A stretch of DNA of 64,000 bases from Streptomyces alfalfae (GTDB lineage Bacteria; Actinomycetota; Actinomycetes; Streptomycetales; Streptomycetaceae): assembly GCF_004127445.1 (NCBI RefSeq), contig NZ_QEXM01000046.1:62001-126000 (forward strand), given 5' to 3'. Positions 8,833-16,168 of this stretch are shown piece after piece. The position numbers and the translations under genes are program-made. Position 1 is the stretch's first letter, and each line of letters opens with the position of its first letter. The notes beneath the pieces are model-generated. The model worked only from the letters and a program-made list of their open reading frames with translations, ran no database searches and had not been told where the DNA came from.

Positions 8833-9470
8833 GCCGTGTCCGGGGCGGCGAGCGTCGCCCCGATGCCGGCGATGACGGCCTCCAGGCCCGCCGCGAAGCC
8901 GCGGTCGTGGGCGCGGAACAGTTCCTCGCCCGCGGCCGCGGCGAGCGGGTACGCGGCGAGCCGTTCGGCACGCGCCGCCAGGCCGCCGCCCCCGTCCTCG
9001 TCGGGGCCCGGGGCCTGCTCCTCGATGACGTGCCCGATGGTGAAGCTGTACGCGGTGGACCACGCGCGCGCCGCGGCCGGCGGCGTGAACCCCGCCTCGG
9101 TGAGCGTGCGGAGGTGGGCCTCCAGGGGGGCCGCGTAGGACAGGTCCGTGAAGTGGGTGCCGCTGTAGACCCTGGCCCCGTCGCGGTAACGCAGCAGGTG
9201 CTCGCGCATGCCCCGCATCGAGGTCCTGATGGCCACGCGCCAGTCGGGGTCGGGTTCGGCCAGGAAGTCGGCGCTCATGCGGCGCATCATCTCCGTCGCC
9301 ATCTCGTCGAGCAGCGCCTGCTTGTCCTTGAAGTGCCAGTACAGAGCGGGCGCCTTGACGTCCAGCTCCTTGGCGATGGCGCGCAGGGTCAGCCCTTCGA
9401 GCCCGGTCTCGTTCAGCAGGTCGAGCGCGGTGCGGGCGACCTTGGTCCGGTCGAGTCGTGTCGTGGCCAC
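8829..9470 (-). CDS. TetR family repressor (TetR_C_1 type)
   Basis: The 213-residue protein has an N-terminal helix-turn-helix (LRAIAKELDVKAPALYWHFKDKQALLDEM, split here by turn residues) and a tetracycline-repressor-like C-terminal ligand domain. It starts at GTG 9470. It is divergent from the FAD monooxygenase, and two matching TTAAC-N3-GTTAA inverted repeats lie in and just beyond the 38-bp gap, so it probably represses both itself and the monooxygenase until a small-molecule ligand binds. The monooxygenase substrate or a related aromatic compound is the natural guess for the inducer. Confidence 0.9.
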   Translation of the reverse strand: MATTRLDRTKVARTALDLLNETGLEGLTLRAIAKELDVKAPALYWHFKDKQALLDEMATEMMRRMSADFLAEPDPDWRVAIRTSMRGMREHLLRYRDGARVYSGTHFTDLSYAAPLEAHLRTLTEAGFTPPAAARAWSTAYSFTIGHVIEEQAPGPDEDGGGGLAARAERLAAYPLAAAAGEELFRAHDRGFAAGLEAVIAGIGATLAAPDTA

Positions 9471-9479
9471 GTTGACAAT

Positions 9480-9492
9480 TTAACACCGTTAA
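9480..9492. promoter_or_regulatory. TetR operator O1 in the divergent promoter
   Basis: TTAAC-ACC-GTTAA is a perfect 5-bp inverted repeat with a 3-bp centre. It lies between the -35-like TTGACA (9472-9477) and the monooxygenase start, and 10 bp upstream of the tetR GTG, so bound repressor would block both genes. The same half-site recurs at 9517-9533. Confidence 0.7.
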
Positions 9493-9508
9493 GCGCATCC
9501 TCGGAGCC

Positions 9509-10984
9509 ATGACAGCACTTAACAGCGTTAAGTCAGCGGCGGCGCGGACCGCCGACGTCCTCGTGGTGGGCGCCGGGCCGACCGGCCTCGCCCTCGCCTG
9601 CGACCTCGCGCGGCGCGGCGTACGCGCCCTGGTCGCCGAACGGTCCGGCCCGCCCTCCCCCGCCCTGCCCGGCTCCCGCGGCAAGGGCCTCCAGCCGCGC
9701 ACCATGGAGGTCTTCGACGACCTCGGCGTGCTCGACGCGTTCCTCGCGGTGGGCGGCGGCATCCCCGTGGGGATGATCTGGCGGGACGGCGAGCGGCGGG
9801 GCGAGCACCACCTGGCCGACGTCCCCGCGGTGACGCCCACCGCCCCCCACACCGGCCGGGTCGTCCCCCAGTGGCTCACCCAGCGACTGCTGCTCGACCG
9901 GCTGCGGGAGCTCGGCGGCGACGTCGCCTTCGACACGGCCGTGACGGAGCTGACGCAGGACGCCGACGGGGTCACCGCCGCTTTGTCGACGGGCGGCACG
10001 GTCCGTGCGGCGTACGCGGTGGCGGCGGACGGCGGCCGTTCCGCCCTGCGGCAGGCGCTCGGCATCACCATGACGGGCGAGACGGTCGACCCGAGGCAGG
10101 CCCTGGTGGCCGATGTCCGCATCCCCGCGCTCGACCGCGACAACTGGCACATGTTCCCGCCCGCCGAGGAGGGCGGCCCCTTCGCGGCGCTCTGCCCGCT
10201 GCCCGGCACGGACGTCTTCCAGCTCGCCGCCCAGCTCCCCGAGGGGGCGCAGGCGGACACCACGCTCGACGGCGTACGGGCCGTCGTCGCCGCCCGCACC
10301 CATCTCGCTCCCGAGGACGTGGCCGAGGTGCGCTGGGTCTCCGCGTTCCGGCCGCGCGCGGCCCTCGCCGACCGCTTCCGCGAGGGCCGCGTCTTCCTCG
10401 CCGGGGACGCGGCGCACGTCCACTCGCCCGCGGGCGGGCAGGGGCTGAACACCAGCGTCCAGGACGCCTACAACCTGGGCTGGAAGCTCGGCGCGGTCCT
10501 GCGGCACGGCGCCCCCGAGGCCCTGCTCGACACCTACGAGGAGGAGCGGCTGCCCAACGCCGCCCAGATGCTCGGCCTCTCCACCCGCATCCACCGCGGC
10601 GAGGCCCGGCGGGGCGCCGCCACCCGGCAGCTCGGCATCGGCTACCGCGAGTCGTCGCTCGCGTTGGACGCCCGCGCGGGGCTCCCGGCGGACGCGCTGC
10701 GGGCGGGCGACCGCGCGCCGGACGGGCCGTACGGCGCGGGGACGCTGTTCGACGCCTTCCGGGGCCCGCACTTCACGCTCCTCGCGGTGGGCGTGGACGG
10801 GGAGCCGCCGCGGCCGGCCGACGACTTGATCCACGTACACCGGCTGCCCGCGTACGAGCCGTACGGCAAGGGCTTCTTCCTGATCCGGCCGGACGGGTAC
10901 GTGGGCTGGGCGGGCGAGGACACGACAGGTCTTCGGGAGTACGCGGGGCGAGTTTCGGCGCCCGGCTCACGGCCCTTGACCTGA
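9509..10984 (+). CDS. FAD-dependent aromatic monooxygenase (PheA/TfdB-like)
   Basis: The 491-residue protein has the dinucleotide fold VVGAGPTGLALACDLARRG, the central NAD(P)H/FAD motif region (YAVAADGGRSALRQALG) and the late FAD motif GRVFLAGDAAHVHSPAGGQG. These place it in the FAD-binding_3 aromatic-ring hydroxylase family, including rifampicin monooxygenase and anthracycline hydroxylase types. It uses NAD(P)H and O2 to hydroxylate an aromatic or polyketide substrate in the cytoplasm. It has no Shine-Dalgarno at a usable distance and is probably read from a leaderless mRNA under TetR control. Antibiotic inactivation or aromatic catabolism are both possible. Confidence 0.85.
   Translation: MTALNSVKSAAARTADVLVVGAGPTGLALACDLARRGVRALVAERSGPPSPALPGSRGKGLQPRTMEVFDDLGVLDAFLAVGGGIPVGMIWRDGERRGEHHLADVPAVTPTAPHTGRVVPQWLTQRLLLDRLRELGGDVAFDTAVTELTQDADGVTAALSTGGTVRAAYAVAADGGRSALRQALGITMTGETVDPRQALVADVRIPALDRDNWHMFPPAEEGGPFAALCPLPGTDVFQLAAQLPEGAQADTTLDGVRAVVAARTHLAPEDVAEVRWVSAFRPRAALADRFREGRVFLAGDAAHVHSPAGGQGLNTSVQDAYNLGWKLGAVLRHGAPEALLDTYEEERLPNAAQMLGLSTRIHRGEARRGAATRQLGIGYRESSLALDARAGLPADALRAGDRAPDGPYGAGTLFDAFRGPHFTLLAVGVDGEPPRPADDLIHVHRLPAYEPYGKGFFLIRPDGYVGWAGEDTTGLREYAGRVSAPGSRPLT
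9517..9533. promoter_or_regulatory. TetR operator O2 inside the monooxygenase start
   Basis: ACTTAAC-AGC-GTTAAGT is a perfect 7-bp inverted repeat with a 3-bp centre. Its centre is 39 bp from that of O1. It covers codons 3 to 9 of the monooxygenase gene, so protein sequence and operator are encoded in the same bases. With TTGACA at 9472, a -10 near 9496 would start the transcript at about the ATG at 9509, implying a leaderless message with the operator right after the start. Confidence 0.7.
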
Positions 10985-11006
10985 AGCGGACTTGAGGTCC
11001 TACGTT
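10976..11006 (+). promoter_or_regulatory. Predicted promoter of the marR gene
   Basis: TTGACC (10976-10981) and TACGTT (11001-11006) are spaced 19 bp apart, giving a start close to the ATG at 11014, so a leaderless transcript is likely. A GACCT...AGGTC inverted repeat spans 10978-10999 and could be an autoregulatory site. The -35 overlaps the end of the monooxygenase gene. Confidence 0.4.
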
Positions 11007-11013
11007 CGTCCCC

Positions 11014-11481
11014 ATGACGACCTTCACGTACTCACACGCCGACGCCGACCTCGTCAACCAGCCGATCGGCTACTGGAGCTCGGCCGCCGGCTCCGCCGTG
11101 GTGCACCACATCCGCACCATGCTGGCCGAGATGGGCCTCACCCAACCGCAGTGGTGGATTCTGAACCAGCTCGTCGACGCGCCGGAGGGCCGTTCCCGCG
11201 ACGAGGTGGTGGCGGTCCTGCGCGGCTACCTCGACACCGGCGACGGCGCCCTGCTGCACGATGTCAGCGCCCTGCACGACCGCGGCCTGATCACGGAGGA
11301 CGCGGCGGGCCGCATCGCGCTCACCGAGGAGGGGCGCGCGCTGCGGAGCCGCACGGCCGGGCGCCAGCAGAAGGTGCGCGCGGAGATCCACGAGGGCATC
11401 ACGGACGAGGAGTACATCGGGGCGCTCAAGGTCCTCCAGCGCATGATCCACAACGTGGGCGGCGCGGCCTGGCACCACTGA
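11014..11481 (+). CDS. MarR family winged-helix regulator
   Basis: The 155-residue protein has the MarR layout: an N-terminal helical dimer region, then a winged helix with QPQWWILNQLVDAPEGRSRDEV, and a wing/terminal segment RIALTEEGRALR. It probably binds DNA as a dimer and responds to a phenolic or other small ligand. The close downstream position to the monooxygenase suggests a related role, although it has its own promoter-like element. Its stop codon lies in a hairpin shared with the convergent lysE-type gene. Confidence 0.8.
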   Translation: MTTFTYSHADADLVNQPIGYWSSAAGSAVVHHIRTMLAEMGLTQPQWWILNQLVDAPEGRSRDEVVAVLRGYLDTGDGALLHDVSALHDRGLITEDAAGRIALTEEGRALRSRTAGRQQKVRAEIHEGITDEEYIGALKVLQRMIHNVGGAAWHH

Positions 11482-11514
11482 GGCCCGGCCGCCGGGTCCG
11501 CCGCCGCGGGCTCA
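11479..11514. terminator. Hairpin between convergent marR and lysE-type genes
   Basis: TGAG-G-CCCG at 11479-11487 pairs with CGGGCTCA at 11507-11514, with one bulged G and a GC-rich loop. Both stop codons (11479-11481 and 11512-11514) form part of the stem. No T-run follows, which is usual for Streptomyces bidirectional terminators. Confidence 0.4.
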
Positions 11515-12168
11515 GACGCTGCTGAGCGACAGCTTCACCGCGAACCCGAGGAACAGCGCGCCCGCCGCCGAAGTGGCCCCCGCCGAGAGCCGCTTGCGGC
11601 GGCGGAAGGCCGCGGCGAGGCGGGTGCCGCTGAAGATCAGGGCGGTGAGGTACAGGAAGCTGGCGGCCTGCGCGAAGGCGCCGAGGACGACGAAGGAGAG
11701 GGCGGGGTAGGCATAGCCGGGATCGACGAACTGCACGAAGAACGCGATGAAGAAGAGGATCGCCTTCGGGTTGAGCAGGCTGATCACCAGGGCCCTGCGG
11801 AACGGCCGTTCGGCGGGCTCGCCGCCGGCCGCGTCCGCGTCCGCGCCCGCCGCGCGCTCGTGCCGCGTCCGCCACATCGCGACGGCGGCCCGCAGCATCC
11901 CGAACGCGAGCCAGGTCAGATACCCGGCGCCCGCGTACTTCACGATGCCGAAGAGCAGGGCGTTGGCCTGGAGCAGCGACGCCACCCCGGCCGCGGAGAG
12001 CGTCATGAGGACGGTGTCGCCGCACCAGACGCCGGCGGCGGCCGTGTAGCCGGTGCGCACGCCCCGCCGAGCGGCGACGGAGAGCACGTACAGCGAGTTG
12101 GGGCCCGGCAGCAGAATGATGAGGACGAGGCCCGCGAGATACGTCGGAAGATCGGTGACACCCAGCAT
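11512..12168 (-). CDS. LysE family amino acid exporter (LeuE-like)
   Basis: The 218-residue protein has six hydrophobic segments. Its family signature near residue 20 is ILLPGPNSLYVLSVAARRG, and ALVISLLNPKAILFFIAFF follows near residue 135. RhtB/LysE proteins export amino acids or their derivatives using the proton gradient. ATG 12168 gives the expected N-terminus just before the first membrane helix. It is convergent with the marR gene and divergent from the L,D-transpeptidase gene; its substrate cannot be read from the sequence. Confidence 0.9.
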   Translation of the reverse strand: MLGVTDLPTYLAGLVLIILLPGPNSLYVLSVAARRGVRTGYTAAAGVWCGDTVLMTLSAAGVASLLQANALLFGIVKYAGAGYLTWLAFGMLRAAVAMWRTRHERAAGADADAAGGEPAERPFRRALVISLLNPKAILFFIAFFVQFVDPGYAYPALSFVVLGAFAQAASFLYLTALIFSGTRLAAAFRRRKRLSAGATSAAGALFLGFAVKLSLSSV

Positions 12169-12291
12169 GGCGGGAGTTTCGCACGCCTTTCCGAACCGGG
12201 GCACAGGGTGTCCGGAAAGCGGACGACAGGGCTGCCCGGGAAAGGTCTTCTTCCGGCGTTCGCCGTGAGGAAGCGTCACGCGCGGCAGAGT

Positions 12292-12307
12292 TGGGAAACA
12301 CTTCCCA
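12292..12307. promoter_or_regulatory. Inverted repeat upstream of the L,D-transpeptidase gene
   Basis: TGGGAA-ACAC-TTCCCA is a perfect 6-bp inverted repeat with a 4-bp centre, located 31 bp before the chosen ATG. Its size and position in the 170-bp divergent region suggest a regulator site. I do not recognise the cognate regulator. Confidence 0.4.
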
Positions 12308-12337
12308 TGGTGTTGTCCGGTGACCGGGGGGGGCGTG

Positions 12338-13243
12338 ATGGTCGAGGGAACGGTCCGCAGGGGTGTGGGCGGCAGGGCCGCTGCCGCCGTGGCGGTGCTC
12401 GCGCTGGTCGGGGGGTGCAAGGCGGTGGCCGTCGACGCGGAGGGCGGGCGGGCGGGAGCGGCAGCTTCCGGGGACGCGAAGCCCGAGGCGGCGGCCACGA
12501 CCGCTCCCGGCACACCCGGCGCACACACGTCACCCGACTTGCCCGAGTCCCCCGAGCCCCCGGCGTCGCCCGAGCCTCCGGCGCCCTCCACGACCCGTGC
12601 CGCGCCCCCACCCAAGACCCTCATGGCGCAGGGCGCCCAGGGGAAACAGGTACGGGAACTCCAGGCCAGACTGCGGCAGATCGGCTGGTTCCACGTCCAC
12701 CCGACGGGGAACTACGGTCCGGCCACCGCCGAGGCGGTCAGGGGCTTCCAGGCCAAACGCGGGCTGCCCGTCACCGGCCGGACGGACACCGTCACCTGGC
12801 AGCGGCTGCTCGGCATGACGCGCGAGCCGACGCGGCAGGAGCTGTACTCCGGCGGCGGCATGCCGGCCGCGAAGCCGGACCCGCGCTGCATGACGGGCCG
12901 CGTCCTGTGCATCGCCAAGAGCAGCCGCACGCTGACGTGGATGATCGACGGCAAGGTCAAGTCCACGATGGACATACGCCTCGGCTCCCAGTACACGCCG
13001 ACGCGCGAAGGCGGCTTCAAGGTCTACTGGAAGTCCCGCCACCACGTCTCGACGCTCTACGACACCCCCATGCCGTACGCGATGTTCTTCAGCGGCGGCC
13101 AGGCGGTGCACTACTCGGCGGACTTCGCGGCCAGGGGCTACGCGGGCGGCTCCCACGGCTGCGTCAACGTCCGGGACAAGGGGAAGATCGCGAGCCTGTA
13201 CGCCCAGGTGCGGAACGGCGACCGGGTCGTCATCTACAAGTGA
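12338..13243 (+). CDS. Lipoprotein L,D-transpeptidase with peptidoglycan-binding domain
   Basis: ATG 12338 was chosen because a run of seven G (12326-12333 region) sits at Shine-Dalgarno distance; it gives a 301-residue protein. The N-terminus is a lipoprotein signal with lipobox LVGGC, followed by a Pro/Ala/Ser linker. A PG_binding_1 domain (GKQVRELQARLRQIGWF to VTWQRLL) and a YkuD catalytic domain with SHGCVNVRD, including the nucleophilic Cys, come next. It forms 3-3 crosslinks in peptidoglycan or attaches proteins outside the membrane. It ends before a strong bidirectional hairpin. Confidence 0.9.
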   Translation: MVEGTVRRGVGGRAAAAVAVLALVGGCKAVAVDAEGGRAGAAASGDAKPEAAATTAPGTPGAHTSPDLPESPEPPASPEPPAPSTTRAAPPPKTLMAQGAQGKQVRELQARLRQIGWFHVHPTGNYGPATAEAVRGFQAKRGLPVTGRTDTVTWQRLLGMTREPTRQELYSGGGMPAAKPDPRCMTGRVLCIAKSSRTLTWMIDGKVKSTMDIRLGSQYTPTREGGFKVYWKSRHHVSTLYDTPMPYAMFFSGGQAVHYSADFAARGYAGGSHGCVNVRDKGKIASLYAQVRNGDRVVIYK

Positions 13244-13297
13244 GCCGGGGCCCGACGGGGCCTTCGCGAAGCGGCCGTGGGCGGGTCGGCGAAAAGC

Positions 13298-13336
13298 GGC
13301 GTGGGCGGGATCGGGGGAACGTATCCCGCCCACGCC
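13298..13336. terminator. Bidirectional hairpin terminator
   Basis: GGCGTGGGCGGGAT (13298-13311) pairs perfectly over 14 bp with 13323-13336 around an 11-nt loop. It lies between the convergent L,D-transpeptidase gene and the sigma-partner gene, and would end both transcripts. The rest of 13244-13567 holds a GGGGG/CCCCC mini-hairpin near 13363 and no gene. Confidence 0.75.
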
Positions 13337-13567
13337 GAGGGCACGGAGCCGAAGGTACGGGGGGAACCCCCGGCTCGTGCGTGGGCCGATGACCAGTCGG
13401 CTCACTTCTTACTGCGCCACCGGCTCGAAAAACGTCACACCTGGTCCGTGGGGGTGCGAGGAGCAGGGAGCGGGGTGCCGGCAAAGGGGCCGGGGACGGG
13501 GGTCGAGCAAGGCGTGGCGGCCGGGCCGAGGGGCGGCCACGAGGCGGTTCCGAGGCGGTTCCGAGGA

Positions 13568-14638
13568 TCACCGCACGGCGGGCAGGCCGCTGTCGCCCGC
13601 GGCGGGAGCCGCAGGGGCGGTCGTCGCCGGGAAGCCGGGAATCCCGCCCGTGTCACCGCCGGAGCCGCCCGCCGCGCCGCCGTCATCACCCGGCGCCTCG
13701 TCGCTGTCGCCGTCGCCGTCCTCGCCGTGGTCTCCGCCGTTGCCGCCGTTGCCGCCCTGCTGGCCGCCGTTCGGCCGGCCGCTCCCCTGCCCGCCGCCGT
13801 GCTGGCCGCCGAGGACCCGGCCGCAGAACTCCTCCACGCGCGCCGTCCCCTTGGCGAACTCCTCGAGGCGGCGGCGCTTGTCGCCCTGGAGTTCGCCGCT
13901 GCGGTAGTCGCGGCAGGCGATGACGACCTTGCGGTACCAGTCCTTGGCGCCGTCGGTGCGCGGCGGCCTCGGCACGGCGCCGGGACGCCGCGTCGGCTGA
14001 CCGGTGGGCGCGCCGTCGGCCTCCGCCTCCGGGGCCCGCGAGGTCTCCGGCTCGCGGGTGGCCGCTTCGTCGTCCGGCGCCTCGCCGTCGTCCTGCGCCT
14101 GCTCCTCGGGGGGCTCGCCCGCGCCGTCCGACGGGGAGGGCCGCGGCTCGTCCGGGGTCGCCACGGCGGAAGCGGAAGCGGCGGGCTCCGGCTCGTGCTG
14201 TTCGCCGAACGGCGAGGGCAGCACGCCCGTACCCGCCGCCACGGCGACACCGCCGATCATGCAGCCCGCGAGCGCCGCGGCAAGCCCGAGGCGCACCGGC
14301 CGGCCCCAGCGGCTCGGTCTGGGCCGGTCGGCGGCGCGGCCGAGCCGTACGGTCTTCGCGGCGGCGGTCTCATGGGCGGACGTCGCGTAGGCAGCACGTG
14401 CCCCGGCCTTCGCGGAGTCCGCGCGAGCGGCGCGGAACGCGGCGAGCGCCGCGGCCTCCCCCGGAAGTTCCGCTTCTGCGGGAACGGTTCCGCGGTCCTC
14501 CGCCGCCAGCGCGCCGAGCGCCCGCGCGAGCCGGTCGGCCTGCGCGCGCACGTGAGGGTCGACGTCGTCGAGGGGCTCCCCGCGCAGCAAACGCTCCGCC
14601 GCGTCGGGGTCCAGCCACTTCTCCTGCTCGTCGGCCAT
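13568..14638 (-). CDS. Single-pass membrane partner of an ECF sigma factor (putative anti-sigma)
   Basis: The 356-residue protein begins at ATG 14638, overlapping the sigma gene stop (TGATG). Residues 1-110 are cytoplasmic and helical. One membrane segment follows (LGLAAALAGCMIGGVAVAAG), then a long acidic Pro/Glu/Ala extracytoplasmic region. That region contains a small conserved block (DWYRKVVIACRDYRSGELQG) with a Cys and a Gly/Asn-rich tail (GGQHGGGQGSGRPNGGQQGG). No zinc-binding HxxxCxxC anti-sigma motif is seen. Anti-sigma function is inferred from the coupled position and topology. Confidence 0.6.
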   Translation of the reverse strand: MADEQEKWLDPDAAERLLRGEPLDDVDPHVRAQADRLARALGALAAEDRGTVPAEAELPGEAAALAAFRAARADSAKAGARAAYATSAHETAAAKTVRLGRAADRPRPSRWGRPVRLGLAAALAGCMIGGVAVAAGTGVLPSPFGEQHEPEPAASASAVATPDEPRPSPSDGAGEPPEEQAQDDGEAPDDEAATREPETSRAPEAEADGAPTGQPTRRPGAVPRPPRTDGAKDWYRKVVIACRDYRSGELQGDKRRRLEEFAKGTARVEEFCGRVLGGQHGGGQGSGRPNGGQQGGNGGNGGDHGEDGDGDSDEAPGDDGGAAGGSGGDTGGIPGFPATTAPAAPAAGDSGLPAVR

Positions 14639-15303
14639 CACATGTCCTTCTGCGTCCGCGTACGCGTTTGCGTCACACAGACAGATGTCGCCGCGCGCCC
14701 GCGCGGTTCTCTCTGCGGGGGCACGCCGGCGAGCGCTTCCGCGGGGTCGGCGGGGTCCGCGCCGAGCAGCTCGGCGAGCCGCTTCAGACCGCGGTGGGCC
14801 GCCGTGCGGACGGCTCCCGGGCGCTTGCCGAGGGTCAGGGCCGCGCTCTTGGCGTCGAGTCCCATGACGACCCTGAGCACCACGGCCTCCGCCTGGTCCT
14901 GCGGCAGTTTGGCTATCAGCGCCATGGTCTCGCCGGTGGCCAGGGACTCCATCGCCTCGTCGGCGGTGTCCGCCTCGGCGGGCTTGCCCGCGAGCTCGGT
15001 CTCGTCGCCGCCTATCACCGGGCGGCGGCCCCGCATGCGGATGTGGTCGAGGGCGCGGTTACGGGCGATGCGCGCGGCCCAGCCCCGGAAACGGTCCGCG
15101 TCCCCGCTGAACCTCTCCAGGTCCCGCGCTATCTGCAGCCATGCCTCGGAGGCCACGTCCTCGGCGTCCGGCTCTCCCACCAGCGTGCGTACGTACCCCA
15201 ACAGCCGCGGGTGCACAGCGCGGTACACAGTACGGAACGCGCTCTCGTCCCCGTCCTGCGCCGCAAACACCGCGGCGGTCAGCTCCGCGTCGTCCCCCAG
15301 CAC
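14638..15303 (-). CDS. ECF sigma factor 1
   Basis: The 221-residue protein has region 2 (LLGYVRTLVGEPDAEDVASE, WLQIARDLERF, RFRGWAARIARNRALDHIR) and region 4 (LPQDQAEAVVLRVVMGLDAK, GKRPGAVRTAAHRGLKRL). GTG 15303 is preferred over TTG 15309 because AGG sits seven bases upstream. It directs RNA polymerase to a small regulon and is coupled to the membrane partner by TGATG. It is clearly paralogous to the sigma gene at 17029-17739 (shared blocks GKRPGAVRTAAHRGL, QAEAV.LRVV.GLD), so a local duplication is likely. Confidence 0.9.
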   Translation of the reverse strand: MLGDDAELTAAVFAAQDGDESAFRTVYRAVHPRLLGYVRTLVGEPDAEDVASEAWLQIARDLERFSGDADRFRGWAARIARNRALDHIRMRGRRPVIGGDETELAGKPAEADTADEAMESLATGETMALIAKLPQDQAEAVVLRVVMGLDAKSAALTLGKRPGAVRTAAHRGLKRLAELLGADPADPAEALAGVPPQREPRGRAATSVCVTQTRTRTQKDM

Positions 15304-15460
15304 TTTCAATCCTGCCCACTCGGAGATGTGCGCCCGGCCCCGGCGCGAAGCAGCACGCTACGGGTTCGCCAGGGGCCGCGTCCATGTTTGTACAACGTGC
15401 AACTACCGGGTGACAGAGTGCGGTGTGACAGAAAACGCACGGGCGGCGCTGAAGGTAGTA

Positions 15461-15478
15461 CGGACCGCACGCGGTCCG
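15461..15478. repeat. 18-bp inverted repeat upstream of ECF sigma 1
   Basis: CGGACCGC-AC-GCGGTCCG is a perfect 8-bp inverted repeat with a 2-bp centre, about 160 bp upstream of the sigma start and just before the tandem repeat array. It may be an operator or part of a hairpin closing the array. Confidence 0.5.
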
Positions 15479-15542
15479 CACCGTGTGCCGGCCGGGGCCT
15501 CTCCTGTGGGGGGTGGCGGCCCCGGCCGGTCCTCGCGGGGGC

Positions 15543-16134
15543 GCGGTTCCACGGAGCCCGTGGCTCTGGGGGTTCCCGCCTCGGCGTGGCGGTCCCGACG
15601 CCGCGCTCCGTCTCCGGCTCCGCCGGGGGTTATCCCGCCCGCCCTTGGGGGCGCGGTTCCACGGTGCCCGCGGCTCTCGGGGCTGTCGCCTCGACGCGGC
15701 GGTCCCGACGCCGCGCTCCGTCTCCGGCTCCGCCGGGGGTTATCCCGCCCGCCCTTGGCAGCACGGTTCCACGGTGCCTGCGACCCTGGGGATTTCGCCT
15801 CGGAGCCGTGGTTCCGGCCCGCGCTTGGTCCGGCTTCACCGGGGGTCTCCCCGCTCACCCTCCCTCGGCGGTGCGGTTCCACGGTGCCGCGGCTCTCGGG
15901 GCTGTCGCCTCGGCGTGGCGGTCCCGACGCGCGCCTCGTCTCCGGCTTCGCCGGGGTCATCCCCGCTCGCCCGCCCTTGGGGGCGCGGTTTCACGGTGCC
16001 TGCGGCTCTCGGGGCTCTCGGGGCTGTCGCCTTGGCGTGGCGGTCCCTGCCCGCGCCTCGCCTCCGCTTCGCCGGGGGTGTCCCCGCCCGCGCATCGTCT
16101 CCGGCTTCGCCGCGGGTCACCTTTCCGCTCACAC
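15543..16134. repeat. Tandem array of five 110-bp repeats plus a partial copy
   Basis: Copies begin at 15543, 15653, 15763, 15873 and 15985 with GCGGTTCCACGG or close variants; periods are 110, 110, 110 and 112 bp. A partial copy ends near 16134. Copies 1 and 2 are almost identical over their last 55 bp, while copy 3 is the most diverged. Each contains GGCTCTCGGGGCTGTCGCC- and TCCGGCTCCGCCGGGG-like blocks. Because 110 is not a multiple of three, the reading frame shifts with every copy, so it is not coding. Together with 15304-15542 it fills the gap between the two sigma/partner pairs. Confidence 0.85.
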
Positions 16135-16168
16135 GCCCTGGCTCCCTCTCGGGAGCCGTGGATCGGGT

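Noticed and set aside
8829..11481. Secondary-metabolite gene cluster around the FAD monooxygenase
   Set aside because: Only a monooxygenase and two regulators are present, with no scaffold enzyme; a detoxification unit is simpler.
15543..16134. CRISPR array
   Set aside because: The units are 110 bp, continuous, without unique spacers of constant size, and no cas genes are present.
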